Below, piece by piece: positions 22,284 to 32,916 of a stretch of DNA of 61,861 nt. Source of the stretch: Sphaerosporella brunnea (lineage: Eukaryota > Ascomycota > Pezizomycetes > Pezizales > Pyronemataceae). A program made the translations under genes and the position numbers. The first letter of the stretch is position 1. Each line of letters begins with the position of its first letter. The stretch covers positions 1 to 61,861 of the forward strand of contig VXIS01000291.1 in the NCBI GenBank assembly GCA_008704415.1, written 5' to 3'. Under the pieces are notes generated by a model. It had not been told where the DNA came from and ran no database searches. It saw nothing but the letters and a program-made list of their open reading frames with translations.

Positions 22284-24698
22284 ATGTCGCTTCCACCGCA
22301 GAGCATCGCATCCCGCACCGCCGCCCTCGAGCCTGTGTATAATTTTACACGCAGTCAGATCCCCGACCTTGCCGCTCCTCTCAGCGCCGACACGCTTAGC
22401 GATCCCACCCTGCTCGCGGCTCTTCTACGGACTTTGCGACTGCTGGTCGGGTGTCCCGGCCTCTCCGCACCGGACCTCATCGCCGCCTCTGATGAGTTGT
22501 CGTTCGCTTCTCTGCGCAAACGCGAACCACAATTGCGATCATTGCTCGTCGCCTGCGCTGCGTACTACCTATATCCCGACGGGACCGATGCTTGGGCTAC
22601 TGTCGTGAAGGCTGTGAACGCTTGGCTACCCCCGAAGCTGTGGTCTCCACAGCGCCCACCGCCAGTGCGCCCGGGACCGCCGTCCGGAACTCCCATCAAA
22701 AACAACTCCCACCGGCACACCTTCGAATCAACTACTCGCGCTGTGCTCGACCCGTTGCTCCGGGCGGAGCTCAGCGGCCACCTGTGGACCACCGTCGGAG
22801 ACATATTCTTTGATCGTTTCTTCCCTTCGACTCGTGCTATCTCCCCTGCCACCCATGTGCCCCTATTTCCCCGATTGCCGAGCGAATCGAACGTGCTCCA
22901 GTGGCTACAAGCGTGTTCGGATCTGTACCGCAGTGTTTGCACGGAGCGATCAGACTGGATTTGGCGATCTGCGTGCGGCCAGCTGCTGACGCATGTTGAC
23001 GGCCAAACAGAACGCCAGCCGGATGTTTTCCTTTATCCCCGGAGTCGGTACGACGGCCACGACAACAACATCACTGCTCCTGCCGACGATGCGGAGTGGG
23101 GCTATGCGGCACTTGTTGCCGAGCTCAAACAGCGCAAGGGCAACACCGAATCTCAGGCTCAATACATCCTGCAACTGGCGAGCTTTGCGAAAGAGGTGTT
23201 CGCAACCCAGCCCGGCCGTGGATTCGTGCATTCGTTCATCATTGTCAACACCACCATGCGATGCTGGGTTTGATAACCGCATAATCCTGCCTTGATGTGA
23301 AGCCAACTGACGTCAACGCAGATCTGGACGCGGTCCGGTGGCATCGCCTCACGTCGCATCCGGCTGGACAAGACCGACGACCTGCGCTTGTTTTGGAGAA
23401 TATTTTGTTCCTACCTACAGATGACACCCCAACAGCTGGGCTACATAGGAGAGCCGAGCAGTTCACAGACTGTAGGTAAGCAGAACTTCGATGTCGACTG
23501 GGACGATCTAATCGACCGCGACCGTGCTATTGTGTCGAGAGGAACGACAGTCTGGGGTGTACGGACACCAGAGGGGGAGGCGATGCCGCTTGTCCTGAAA
23601 GAATCCTGGAGGTATGCAGAGCGTCGCCACGAGGGAGACTTGCTTGAGCTCGCGCGCCAACACAACGTTCAAGGAATTGCCCGCCATGTTGCCCACGACG
23701 ATGGACACCAACCGACAGTGCATGAGCTTTTGGGAAATGCTCTGGTGGATGCCGCAACTCCTCTAGATAGAAAGGGGGCCGCCACCGAAAACCCACCTGC
23801 TTCTAAAAAGAGACGCGCATCGGACTTCCAGCTGCGGACGCAATCCATCAAGAGGTCGCGCGGAAGCCCTGCCACTGCGTCCAATGAGACTCCCGCTGTT
23901 GGGGCCCTCGATCTCGACGAGACCGAAGAGTACGTCGCCTTCCCCGACCGCGATCGCCGAATTCCCAACCGCATTGCCACTCGCGTCGTGCTCGAGCGCG
24001 GGATACCCATCACCCGCTGGCTGACCTCCGGCCCATCGTCCCACCTTTCCCTCCTCCGGTCACTACGGGACGCTATTCGCGGCCACTACTCCCTACTTAC
24101 AGCGGCGCGTATTTTGCACCGCGACATCAGTAAAAATAACATCATGATGGCGGACCCCTTGCATCCCCGCCCCGACGGCTATACCGGCTTCCTAATCGAC
24201 CTCGACCTCGCGCTGCCACTGCCAGACGACGACGGCGCTGTCGCCGCCTGTGGTGCACCAGAACGCACTGGCACCTTTGAGTTCCTATCAGTTGAAGCGC
24301 TTGAGTGGGATCCATCCAAGAAGAACAGCGACTTCCTGCACTGCTACTACGACGACCTGCAAAGTTTCTTCTGGGTCTTCCTTTATCTCTGCACCGAGAA
24401 CCCTGAAACGAACGAGGTGATCGGCGACTGGCGAACCTCGCGTCGCATCGCCGCGCAAAACAAACGGCTTCTCCTCAACGACGCGGAGGTCTTTCGCGAC
24501 TTTCTGGATGGCCTGTTGCCCGTGTGTCGCAGCCGCGGGTGGCGTGACCTCCTCTGGCGCCTCAGAGAGATCCTGTTTCCGGGTCAGCGCTTGGCCAGGA
24601 CCGAGGTTCAGCAACTAGCAACTCTGGAGCGGCTGTATACAGATATTGGAGCTGCGTTTGGGAAGGCTATTGCCGAGCTGGAGAAGGAAAGCGCGTGA
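22284..24698 (+). CDS. FunK1-type fungal protein kinase, two exons
   Basis: Exon 1 is 22284-23267 and exon 2 is 23322-24698, joined across a 54-base GT-AG intron that removes an in-frame stop. The product is about 786 residues. The order of parts fits the FunK1 family of Agaricomycetes: a helical N-terminal region; a segment with AELKQRKGN, YILQLASFAKEVFATQPGRG and FVHSF; the MRCW-IWTRSGGI junction created by splicing; PQQLGYI; RGTTVWGV; and then the kinase lobe. Visible catalytic features are a candidate ATP-site Lys421 (LVLKESW), the HRD motif with Asp596 and Asn601 (HRDISKNN), a DLD triplet (621-623) where most kinases have DFG, and GTFEFLSVEAL in the activation segment. An Arg/Lys-rich insert (ASKKRRASDF, SIKRSRGS) lies between the lobes and could be a nuclear signal. 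Substrates and role are unknown; the family is expanded in mushroom-forming fungi. The intact frame suggests a functional gene. Confidence 0.88.
23268..23321 (+). other. Intron of the FunK1 gene
   Basis: It starts GTTTGA and ends CGCAG. Splicing joins TGG at the end of exon 1 to ATCTGG in phase 0 and restores a family-typical W-x-x-R-S-G segment. The donor is non-consensus at positions 3 and 4. Confidence 0.75.
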
Positions 24699-24719
24699 AT
24701 GTGGCGTGCGATCCGTGTA

Positions 24720-26640
24720 TTTTCGTTCCGGCGGAGGCGTTTGGGGAGTTGGGTTTTCACGCAATTGCGTCTACGTTCGGCTGTACCTTGATAGAATTAT
24801 AATTATATGCCTGCTTCTTGTTGACCTCCGCGAACGGGACAGACCGGCGTTGGTATCTCCTACCACGCCGTCCCGCTTTGATCGATTGTAGAATGTAAAT
24901 ACCCTCCAGTCTCCGCTGGTAGCGCGGGCCCAAGTTATAGCATTGTTTCCTCATTTGCGGTCTAGTGTCGCGCCCCGCTTTCAAAAATACAGACCACCAA
25001 TGTGAGCGGTGATTTTGGACGTGCCTGCAACAGGTGATGGCCAAGACGAGGATACTACAGCGGATAGGCGGAGCTGGATGAGGTAGCGGGTGGTGTACCA
25101 AACCGTGGCTGGGCATTTGGCTGGTGATCGGGGCGAATTCGCAGAGAAACTGACCGGCGGTGGGGGGTTTTAGTCGGGTAGGCCGCACATGCGACTGGGC
25201 TGTCACAGTTGGAGGGGGTTTGGATTATTCTCTGGACACCATCGGCAGGGATTGCGTAACTTACTTAACGCGGCCTTTGTTCTGTGGTGGGGATGGGGCT
25301 GTCGTCCGTTTTAAGTGTGCATTCAACAACGTATGGGTCGCCGCAGGTAAACAACCGTGCCATTAGTCCTGCCGAACTGCTGGAAACGCTGGGACTCTAG
25401 GGCAATGCTTAGGGAGAGGTGAAGGTGGCCTATCCATGCCACTCTGAGTCCACTGTCCCGCCGTTCATTCATTATGGTAATAAATCTTAAGGTACGCTTG
25501 TACCTTCTTATCACCTTGCCATGAACTGAACCACGTCGTTGGTTGCGTCAACCACATGAACTAAGTGTACTGCTATTCCTCTTCCGAGTTGCTGTGCGTG
25601 TTGCGTTGGGCTTTCACCATAAATACGCCATCACGACCGAACTTTGGCGACCAGGACGCCGCGGATTGAGTCTTAACTCAACGACCGTGGTTGTGTCCAG
25701 ATTCGAAGACAGTCTGCGGATGATGACGCTGAGGACGGCGCCGGCAAGTGCAATACAAGTGTTCTTTCCATAGCACCTACCGACGTGTCTCCGCTTGGGG
25801 ACCGATGATTGCAGAAAGCGGTTGATATATGCCTATTGATCGGGACGTTTAGCGTCAGGGCGGAGATCAACCTACGATTGAACGGGTATGGATGCAAGCC
25901 TCAAGGCTTCCTACCCGTAGCGCTAGGCGTTCATCTAAACCATATAGCCCGGGGGTCCGGAAGCATCTCGCTGCCGAAGCTGCTGCACTGGTATTTTTAT
26001 TTGCTAGCATGAGGATTGAGCTAGGTCATCCTAGAGTCGGAAACGTGCGGACGCAGCGTCATCTGTAACTTCAGGTTGCGAGCCTGAATTCCGTCACCTC
26101 AATTTCCATTGCTACTGTCGCGTAATGCCTCGGGACGGTGTGACGCAGCGGTTGCAGCAGTGTGGATGGCAGGTGCTTCTTACCGGCTATGCGTCACGGA
26201 AAGGTAGGGTAAATTTCCGTGTTTTTCCGGGTCACGAGCATATAACTCCTCTATATAGTAGCAGCTGACCGCGATTGGTGAATCACACACCGGGCCTTCA
26301 TTGGAGGTCGCTACTGCTCGCACACCTCCTGTTTTTCATCGGGCAACAGCTAAGACTCGCACACGGCCATAATCTCTGTTAAACCTCGAGGTGCCAACGA
26401 GCCTGAGTGAATTTCGCTCGATCTGGCCGCATGCAAAGGCGGCGTCCGGTAGCTAGGGTGGTCGCGTATCATTCCAACTGTCAAAGCGACAGCAACATTC
26501 GAGAACAGATGGCTAATAAGCCTGTGCTGGGCTGTGTCACTCCTGCGGCCAAACCCAGGGGCCAGCATTTGCCCGACTTACTGCTGGGTACAAAACCTAG
26601 GTACAGGTACAGGATTGGGGTCTAACCCTCTGGGACCTCT
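24720..26640. other. No gene recognised
   Basis: Only short frames are present. Near 26204 a GGTAGGGTAAATTTCCGTGT segment and a following CTATATAGTAG match 4623-4700 (GGTAGGGTAAATTTTCCGTG, then TATATATATAG), so a small shared repeat is possible. Confidence 0.4.
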
Positions 26641-26644
26641 GGGG

Positions 26645-26656
26645 AACTATATATAG
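26645..26656 (+). promoter_or_regulatory. TATA-like box upstream of the 26746 gene
   Basis: ACTATATATAGC lies about 95 bases upstream of the ATG at 26746. It is followed by a C- and CA-rich leader (CTACAACA, CTTCAACACCC), as is common at fungal core promoters. The paralogue at 49412 has GTATTTAAG at a similar though shorter distance. Confidence 0.5.
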
Positions 26657-26745
26657 CTCGCTGCTCTCCTTGCTACAACACATCATCCTCTTCCTACAAC
26701 ACTATCAACAACGGTCTTCAACACCCAAGCACCTCAATATCAATC

Positions 26746-27492
26746 ATGTCCGACCCCCGCCTTCAATCCTCATTGAACTCCTACAGCGTGGCCGTGCAGC
26801 GATACACGCTGCTGACGGCGCTGCTGCCACCCTCTCTTCGTCCACCAATGCTAGAACGTTTCCAACATCGCAACAATCGGTGGGCGGTGGACCGCCAGAC
26901 GGCCAACGTTCGAAAGGTCATCGCAAGGATGGAGGAGCAATTAAAGAGAGCTCAGCCAGATATCGCAGCTCCGTCGGCTGCTCCTGATGCCGCTGGCAAC
27001 CGCCTCGACGGCCCTCTTCAAGACGTCCAGGCGTCAGCCTCGGCGGCTGAGTTCCCTGACAACTCCGGTCAGCAACATCCCACCATGCCGAGCACCCACA
27101 ACGACCAGGGTTCTGTTGTGGAGAAGAAGGAACGCCCACCCCAGGAAGACTTGGCTTCCCGGCCTGGTCCGACGGCCGGCAGAGATCCCGTCGTTATGGC
27201 GCTGGAAGATGCCGGTCTTTCCCCAGACGGTCACCTCATCCGCCCTCATTCAACCGATACCGACAAGGTTAGCAGTGGTACTGGATGCGAACCACGAACT
27301 TTCTCCCCGGCGGACGAACTCGACGCCATTGTACGCGTCGGGGTTGTATCCCCCGACGCGGCAATACGGCTGAGCGGGCTCATCGACACGCTTAGGTCTG
27401 ATGGGGCAAGCTATTCCGTCGTCAAGAAGGTTTGCACAGCATTTTTGGCTTCGGTGCAGGATGGCACTCCTGCCGACAGAGCTTCTGGTTGA
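26746..27492 (+). CDS. Hypothetical protein, member of a two-copy local family
   Basis: A 248-residue intronless frame. The N-terminal 60 residues (YSVAVQRYTLLTALLPPSLR, then ERFQHRNNRWAVDRQT and VRKVIARME) predict helices. A low-complexity middle rich in Pro, Ala and Ser follows. The C-terminal block (ELDAIVRVGVVSPDAAIRLS through SYSVVKKVCTAFLASV) is again helical. Both terminal blocks align with the protein encoded at 49412-50259 (YSLAVQQY, LDRFKHRGN; EVQLLIRIASSSPNAAGICA, LEDIKDVLQTVIRWV), which has nearly the same length (246). The middle is not conserved. The start ATG follows a TATA-like box and a CA-rich leader. No known domain is recognised, and the role is unknown. The gene sits between the FunK1 gene and MULE-2. 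Confidence 0.7.
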   Translation: MSDPRLQSSLNSYSVAVQRYTLLTALLPPSLRPPMLERFQHRNNRWAVDRQTANVRKVIARMEEQLKRAQPDIAAPSAAPDAAGNRLDGPLQDVQASASAAEFPDNSGQQHPTMPSTHNDQGSVVEKKERPPQEDLASRPGPTAGRDPVVMALEDAGLSPDGHLIRPHSTDTDKVSSGTGCEPRTFSPADELDAIVRVGVVSPDAAIRLSGLIDTLRSDGASYSVVKKVCTAFLASVQDGTPADRASG

Positions 27493-27588
27493 ATTCGGCA
27501 TTACGAAGATGGCGTTGAGGAAGTATACCACGACAACTGCTGATAATCACGACTGATATCATTGGCTTGTTTTTTACTCTGTTTTTTA

Positions 27589-28508
27589 CGGTTATTTGCT
27601 ATAATAGCCACCTCCGAAGGCCGTATTTGGCCTCGTACCCTGGATAATAGATTATTTGGCAAAATAACCTTCAACCCACTCGAATGAGACTCAAAGACAG
27701 TGACCTCAACAAAGTCTGAGCCCTCGCCCACTGCCCCATCCTCCCCAATCAGACATTGTCTACATCGTGGACCTGGAGAACCGGAGCTGGTCTTCCTTGC
27801 GCTTGCAGGATACAGACAATCCTTGTGGTTACGCTGTTGCTTTAATTGATCGGCTTCCGAAGGCGCCCGCTGATTCCATGCCGTCCTCAGTGAAAAACCG
27901 AACCTTAAGCAACAGTGACGCTCAGAACATCCGTCGAATTGATTTGGTGGATGTCCATAGCGTTCAAGAAAAGGTTGCCATACATGCTGACGTCAACGCT
28001 GATTATACCTCCGAGTCTGACAGTGTTGACTCTACCTTGTCCGATGCACAATTGGATGAATGTGCACCACCTTTAACCCGGGCATCCCACGGTCGTCCCA
28101 TCAAAAAGAGGAAGCGCAACGGCGAAAATGAGCGGCGGAGAAAACAGGGAAAAAATCAGGGACCGAACGCTGTCCAGCGTGCTCCGGTCCGTTGTAACAC
28201 TTGTAAAGGCGTAGGGCATAATGCTCGAACCTGCACTTAGCCTGATATGTAAATCTACTGGCGAATGAGAGGCGTACTAAAGGGAGGGACGGGTTAGCAG
28301 ACGGCCGATGAGCTTAAACCATGTTACTTAGTGCAAAAGCAGTATGGGCGTTAAATTCATTTGATTTTCCAGTACGCGGTCCGCGCGGTTTGATCGTGGT
28401 CTTTGAGTCTCACTCGAGGGGGCTGAAGGGAATTTTTCCAAATAATCTCCAATCGAGGGTACTGAGCCAAATACGGCCTTCGTAGGGGGGTATCATAGCA
28501 AATAACCG
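27589..28508 (+). mobile_element. MULE-2: Mutator-like element with about 120-base TIRs
   Basis: The ends 27589-27713 and 28386-28508 are inverted repeats. Both begin CGGTTATTTGCTAT and share CGAAGGCCGTATTTGGC, GATTATTTGG, CTTCA and GAGACTCAAAGAC in order. The flanks are GTTTTTTA on the left and GTTTTTTTA on the right, which could be one target duplication with a T-run slip. The interior carries only the C-terminal part of a MULE transposase. The TIR sequence is unrelated to MULE-1, so two families are present. Confidence 0.8.
27767..28240 (+). pseudogene. MULE transposase, C-terminal SWIM and zinc-knuckle fragment
   Basis: An open frame of 157 codons. The start (VDLENRSWSSLRLQDTDNPC then GYAVALIDRLPKAP) fits the SWIM zinc finger of MULE transposases. 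The CxC pair has become SWSS, and the usual CxH is CGY, so the finger is no longer functional. An acidic stretch (YTSESDSVDSTLSD) follows, then HGRPIKKRKRNGE and a proper CCHC knuckle, CNTCKGVGHNARTC (C-x2-C-x4-H-x4-C), at the C-terminus. The DNA-binding and catalytic domains are absent. The frame lies inside the TIRs of MULE-2 and, though uninterrupted, cannot encode a working transposase. A captured or selected zinc-knuckle protein is possible but unsupported. Confidence 0.65.
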
Positions 28509-28984
28509 GTTTTTTTATGGTTTTTAAACATTTATTGCTGTACTGTATCATATACACGGCTTGCTTCTTTATGTGGTCCATTTCTCTCGTTATTTGACTG
28601 GGTGTTGCTGTAACGGTACTTTTGGTGTGTGGGGAATCTGTCGTAGTGTTGCCCATGAACGGAGTTACGTTCAGGTTATATTCAGTAACCATGGTCAGTA
28701 GTCATGACATCGTTCGTAACTTTTGTGTTAGCAAGTAGAACAGCAACGACGTCAGCGCTTCACTCTACCACCATGCCCGACGCCCACTGCAATAGAGAAA
28801 ATCACGTACATTCATTCTACCTATCCTTTACAAAAACCAAACATTTCCTCGCCCTCCGTAACCCCGGCACTTTCAACCTGCGTTCGTATGAACATGTCAG
28901 AGCTCTAGTTCGCTGTCAGATAGGGCCCCGTTCTCCCAAATGTAGTGAAGTAGGGGGATCTTATCCGCGTCCTCTGCCGGAACT

Positions 28985-29212
28985 TCAGGCTGCACGCTGG
29001 GATCCTCCATTTTGCCCTGTACATACAGCTACCCCCTCAGCTGGAACTTCGGGCGGTTTGAGCCAGTACCGAAGGCACATAAGCATGTGGGCCGTTTCCC
29101 TGGAAAGACCGTTGCGCGTCTTTGTGATTAAGTCACCGGCCCATGAAAAAACTCGCTCGGTGGGAACTGAGGAGTCCGGGATCGCAAGGTATCCTTGTAG
29201 CGAGATTGAAGA
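28985..29212 (-). pseudogene. hAT transposase C-terminal (dimerisation) fragment, third family
   Basis: Minus-strand reading gives LQGYLAIPDSSVPTERVFSW followed by AGDLITKTRNGLSRETAHML and MCLRYWLKPPEV. This is a clear match to the hATC region (S-x-x-x-E-R-x-F-S-x-A-G-D-x-I-T-x-x-R-N-x-L). An in-frame stop lies just upstream of the fragment and no TIR was found. The related-looking frames further up on minus (29236-29645) are not recognisable as hAT. It differs from the two hAT-C copies at 46 and 52 kb. Confidence 0.7.
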
Positions 29213-29214
29213 TC

Positions 29215-31290
29215 ATCCATCAAGGGTAAGGCTGATCATACCGCCGGAGGCAATGTGCCGTCCAAGATGAAGAACCAGGTCCTCACGATTGCTATGCCAC
29301 AGCTCAACGATGCCACGGGCAATTGTATACCGTCAAATAAGTGTTCTTTCACCGTTGGAACCAGAAGCTGAGGGAAATATGTGTTTTCCACAATTCGCTC
29401 GCGAACGTTGGATGACATAGCAAGATGGGGCGGAAAATTCGTGTGCTGAAAGGGATACAACCTGGTCTTGTTTGAATGTGCTCTTCTCCATCGTCCTCTG
29501 ACTCCTTAGCATCCGGCCAGCGTCGCCTCACACTGGCACTAACAGGCTCACCGAGAGAAGAAAAGCGGACTTCTTCTTGCTCATAGGAACGGGGAAGGTC
29601 CGGGTGCACAAGCTTCATATGATCATGCATACATGAATTCGTCATTCTTGTCCATTTGATCCTTCAAAAACCCGGGATATTTTGTGTGGCCGGGGCGTGG
29701 ATAGGCACATCGAAGACATGCGTGAAGTATAGCTTATGGCGCTCGGGATAGCTTGTTTCCACCCTCAACAGGGTCTTGAGCTGATATAGATAACTCTCAA
29801 ATTGAACCTTGCCCTGTCGAACGCGGCGTCGGGTGGGAAAGTTGGATACCGGACTGAGCTTGGACAACTCAATCAAAGCACACTGAGCTCTCACAACTGG
29901 CGGTCTTGGGCGGTCTTTTATTCTCCAGAAGACATAAACCTCTCACTGGGCGCTGGGGCTCGCCGGCTGGCACCATGGTTTATTATGGCCCGCGCGCTCA
30001 CCTTCCATGGTGGGAAACTCTATTCAGACTTATGAACGGCAGTCACGAACAAAGTAATGACTTAGGCTACGCACTTTCGGTCAGAAGTCAGTGCACAAAG
30101 TCACCCGTTGCTAACCGGTCACAGGTCATGGGCAACACTAATCCGTCGCTGCAGGCGTGCACGATGAGCCTGCCATGAACCACGGCTTCACCGTCGATGA
30201 TGACCTCAGAGATGCAACACAAGTTACTGGGATATTTACCATCCCACACAGACTGGTGCACGGCCGGTGCGGCCTGGAGGGCCATCGACGCACTCTGATC
30301 GGCGTGATGGTGCTGCTGGCGTCGCTCGAAGAGTCGCAGTTGCTTCCGGCGGTTATTCTCCAGCACGGTGTCAGGTATCCTGTCACGGCGCGGTCGGAAA
30401 GATAGTCATTCCAGCGGCGTTCCGTAGCGCGTTTTGGGTACGCACTTTTTAACGACCTTGGCGGTGGAAGTCGTGTTTATACCACGAGTTGATGGATATG
30501 GTGTGCCGAGCCGTCCGCTGCATGTCGGCATGCAAGCCAGTGGAGAAGACATTGCAAAACTGCAAATACACCGATTGGCATCCACCCCGTCCGCCACGAG
30601 AGCACGTTCAACAGAGGCGGCTTGGCCATCAGCGAGCGAAGGACGTATCCGGGATGAATGCTTCCAGGGTTCAACCACTTTGACAGGGTGGCTCGGCCGG
30701 CGAACCCCACCTTCGAGGTTCCAACCACACGTGCATGACACAAATCAGATGCACAGGTTCCCATAGTGCAGCGACCATTCGATGTATGATCGTCTTAACT
30801 CTTCACAAACGTATCACCGCAAAGATTCCGTGCGTCCACCAATCAAGACAGTTCCAAGAAATCACGCACCGTCGGTGCCGTGGTCTCTGAGATTAGCTGC
30901 TGCTGCTTTTGTGAGGCAGTCGATGGAGCTCATGTTGCCATGCGTCAAGTACCCACCGTGTGCTGTGAACCCGGAGGCTGTTGGCTGTCTTGAGTAAGAC
31001 GTCGTCGTAGCGCCTGAATGCGAACGTGAAGCGGCCCCAATGCTCCTGTGATCGCGGTGGAAGTCAGTGAACAGCCAAAGCGATAGCAGCGACGCTGGGC
31101 GAAGATGTAATCAATGCGGCGATGCTGATCGCGATGATGCGGAAATACGTGCTGTTGCCGGCGGGCGATATCCAGGTGATGTCGAAGCAGGGATTGGCTT
31201 CAAGATACTTCCGCGACGGATATCGATCGGGCTGCCTTCGTTGGCATCAATTATGACACTCTCTCCTGGAAGTCGGACACCTTCTTAAAG
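29215..31290. other. No gene recognised
   Basis: Frames of 60-111 codons occur on both strands around 30088-30766 without recognised motifs. The minus-strand stretch 29236-29894 could hold degraded upstream parts of the hAT gene ending at 28985, but I cannot support this. Confidence 0.35.
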
Positions 31291-31297
31291 TGAGATC

Positions 31298-32098
31298 CAG
31301 GGCTGCTAATAGACCGGCCAGACCGGCTTTCGGCCCGATCTGAACCCGTTTGAATTAAACGGGCATTTCAAATCGAGGCCCGTTTGGACCAGGCATTTTG
31401 GACCGAGATCCAGGTGCCTACGGGCGCCGGCCGGGTCAAGTACACGTGATATGTGGGCGCCCGCCGGGCCTGCCAGGCGCCCGGACTATCTACCATAGTT
31501 TCACTACAATCACTGCAGCCAACAAAAACACATCATTCAATCTCCGCTGCCCGACTTTCCAAACGTTGGAGTGGGGGCGGCAGACATAGTAGCCTTATAC
31601 AGGACCGCCTAGCGATAACGGTCTGGTTGGAATTTTGTGGTACACCTCCAGAATATTCTGTCCCCTACGTCACGGCATGAGCTTACCAAGATATGATCCT
31701 AATGAGTGACGTCTCTCAGTCTTCACTAATTGTGTAAACAGAAGCCATCCGAGCCTTCAGAGGGAAATGGTGGTGAGTTTAGACTCCGCGGAAATGAAAC
31801 CGCCTGACCATCATCTGGCCGGCAACCTCGGAAACGATACGGATACATCCGTCCCCTTGGTTCAGAATATTGCCAGCTGGTCCGGGATGCTGAGACCTTA
31901 GTCACTCACTCTGATCCGAGAGTTTCCGGTGATCGGCATGATCGACATTTTGCCTAACCGGTACCCCCCGACGCCTATCACTCATCCAGGCCTCGGAATC
32001 TTCAACCGGAACCTATCCGATAAGCGCCACAGGCGCCCCAGGCCTACTTTGTGGGGCCTCGTTTGCCCCACGGGCCGGCCCGTCTATTAACACCCCTG
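31298..32098 (+). mobile_element. Non-autonomous hAT element (hAT-A family) with perfect 8-base TSD
   Basis: It begins CAGGGCTGCTAATAGACCGG and ends with the mirror of CAGGGGTGTTAATAGACGGG. The flanking octamer GTGAGATC is identical on both sides (31290-31297 and 32099-32106). Terminal CAGGG and an 8-base duplication identify the hAT superfamily. The interior shares a GGCCCGTTTGGACCAGGC core and CAGGTGCCTACGGGCGCC with the copies at 47.7, 54.1 and 55.5 kb. It encodes no transposase; the short frames inside are not conserved. Confidence 0.85.
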
Positions 32099-32106
32099 GT
32101 GAGATC

Positions 32107-32694
32107 CAAGCTTGATGGGAGGTCCGTCCTTCGTGGAGCGCAGGTCACTCTTGGCTAACATCAGGTCCGAGCAGGTCTTGTCTGGAAGAAACGCTTGCGC
32201 AGCACGTTGACACGGTGGGCGTTCTCGAAGTGACACTACGCGCAGGCTCAAGCTGGATGACCGACAGTTCGGGACTCGTCAGACCTGTCCGCGGGAATGC
32301 ACTTGGCATTAGGGATGATCTCGAGCTCCAATTGTGGTTCTAAACAACACGCTTGAAAGCCTTGAGAGTAAGCCAGATAATGTTAGTGTGGAAGCTGTTT
32401 GACTACATTTACTATGGTTTGTCTCTTACGCATTGCCTTACTAAAGCTATATAAAACTACACCACAGTAACGATGGTATGGTGTCAGTATTCTACGATTT
32501 TCTTTACCTTTCTTTACTATGATATTTGGAATCTTCTAGCCTTCGCAGGGTAGACTGTATTAGTCTGTGTAGGTCTTCTGACCATCATTTCCTTGTTTTA
32601 CGAAGTTGCCACCAAGCTATAACTTCATGTTATGACATCATGTATTTGGCATCGTTGGCTGTAAAAGCTGCGATTCGAGCATTTACGGACTGAT
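32107..32694. other. AT-rich spacer, possible old solo LTR
   Basis: From about 32380 the sequence is TA-rich with a TATATAAAACT box near 32450 and begins TGTTAGTG, so it could be an LTR relic. No matching partner, TSD or CA end could be fixed. The left part, 32107-32375, shows nothing. Confidence 0.25.
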
Positions 32695-32912
32695 TGTTGC
32701 GGCACGGAGTGCCTTGTGTAGAGCGGAGCAGGGTAGAGTGCTGGCCAGCAGCGCGGAGTGATGAGTAGTGAGTCGGGGAGGGTTTTTTTACTTTACCTCC
32801 TTAAGCGTTCTGGCGAACAATAACATCTTCTTCTTCGTTCTACCTCACCTTCGGATCGGATCGTCCACAAAACCCTCGCGTGTGCACCTCACCTTAAGTC
32901 CGTGCATCAACA
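32695..32912 (+). repeat. 5' LTR of the Copia element
   Basis: 218 bases, TGTTGCGGCACGGAGTG at the start and GTGCATCAACA at the end. Compared with the 3' LTR it carries an extra piece of roughly 44 bases bounded by CACCTCACCTT-like direct repeats. Either it gained an internal duplication or the 3' copy lost one. GGTTATGAGCCC directly after it is in the place of a primer-binding site. Confidence 0.9.
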
Positions 32913-32916
32913 GGTT

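Noticed and set aside
32376..32645. Solo LTR beginning TGTTAGTG
   Set aside because: No matching end with a 5-base duplication could be found; listed only as an AT-rich spacer.
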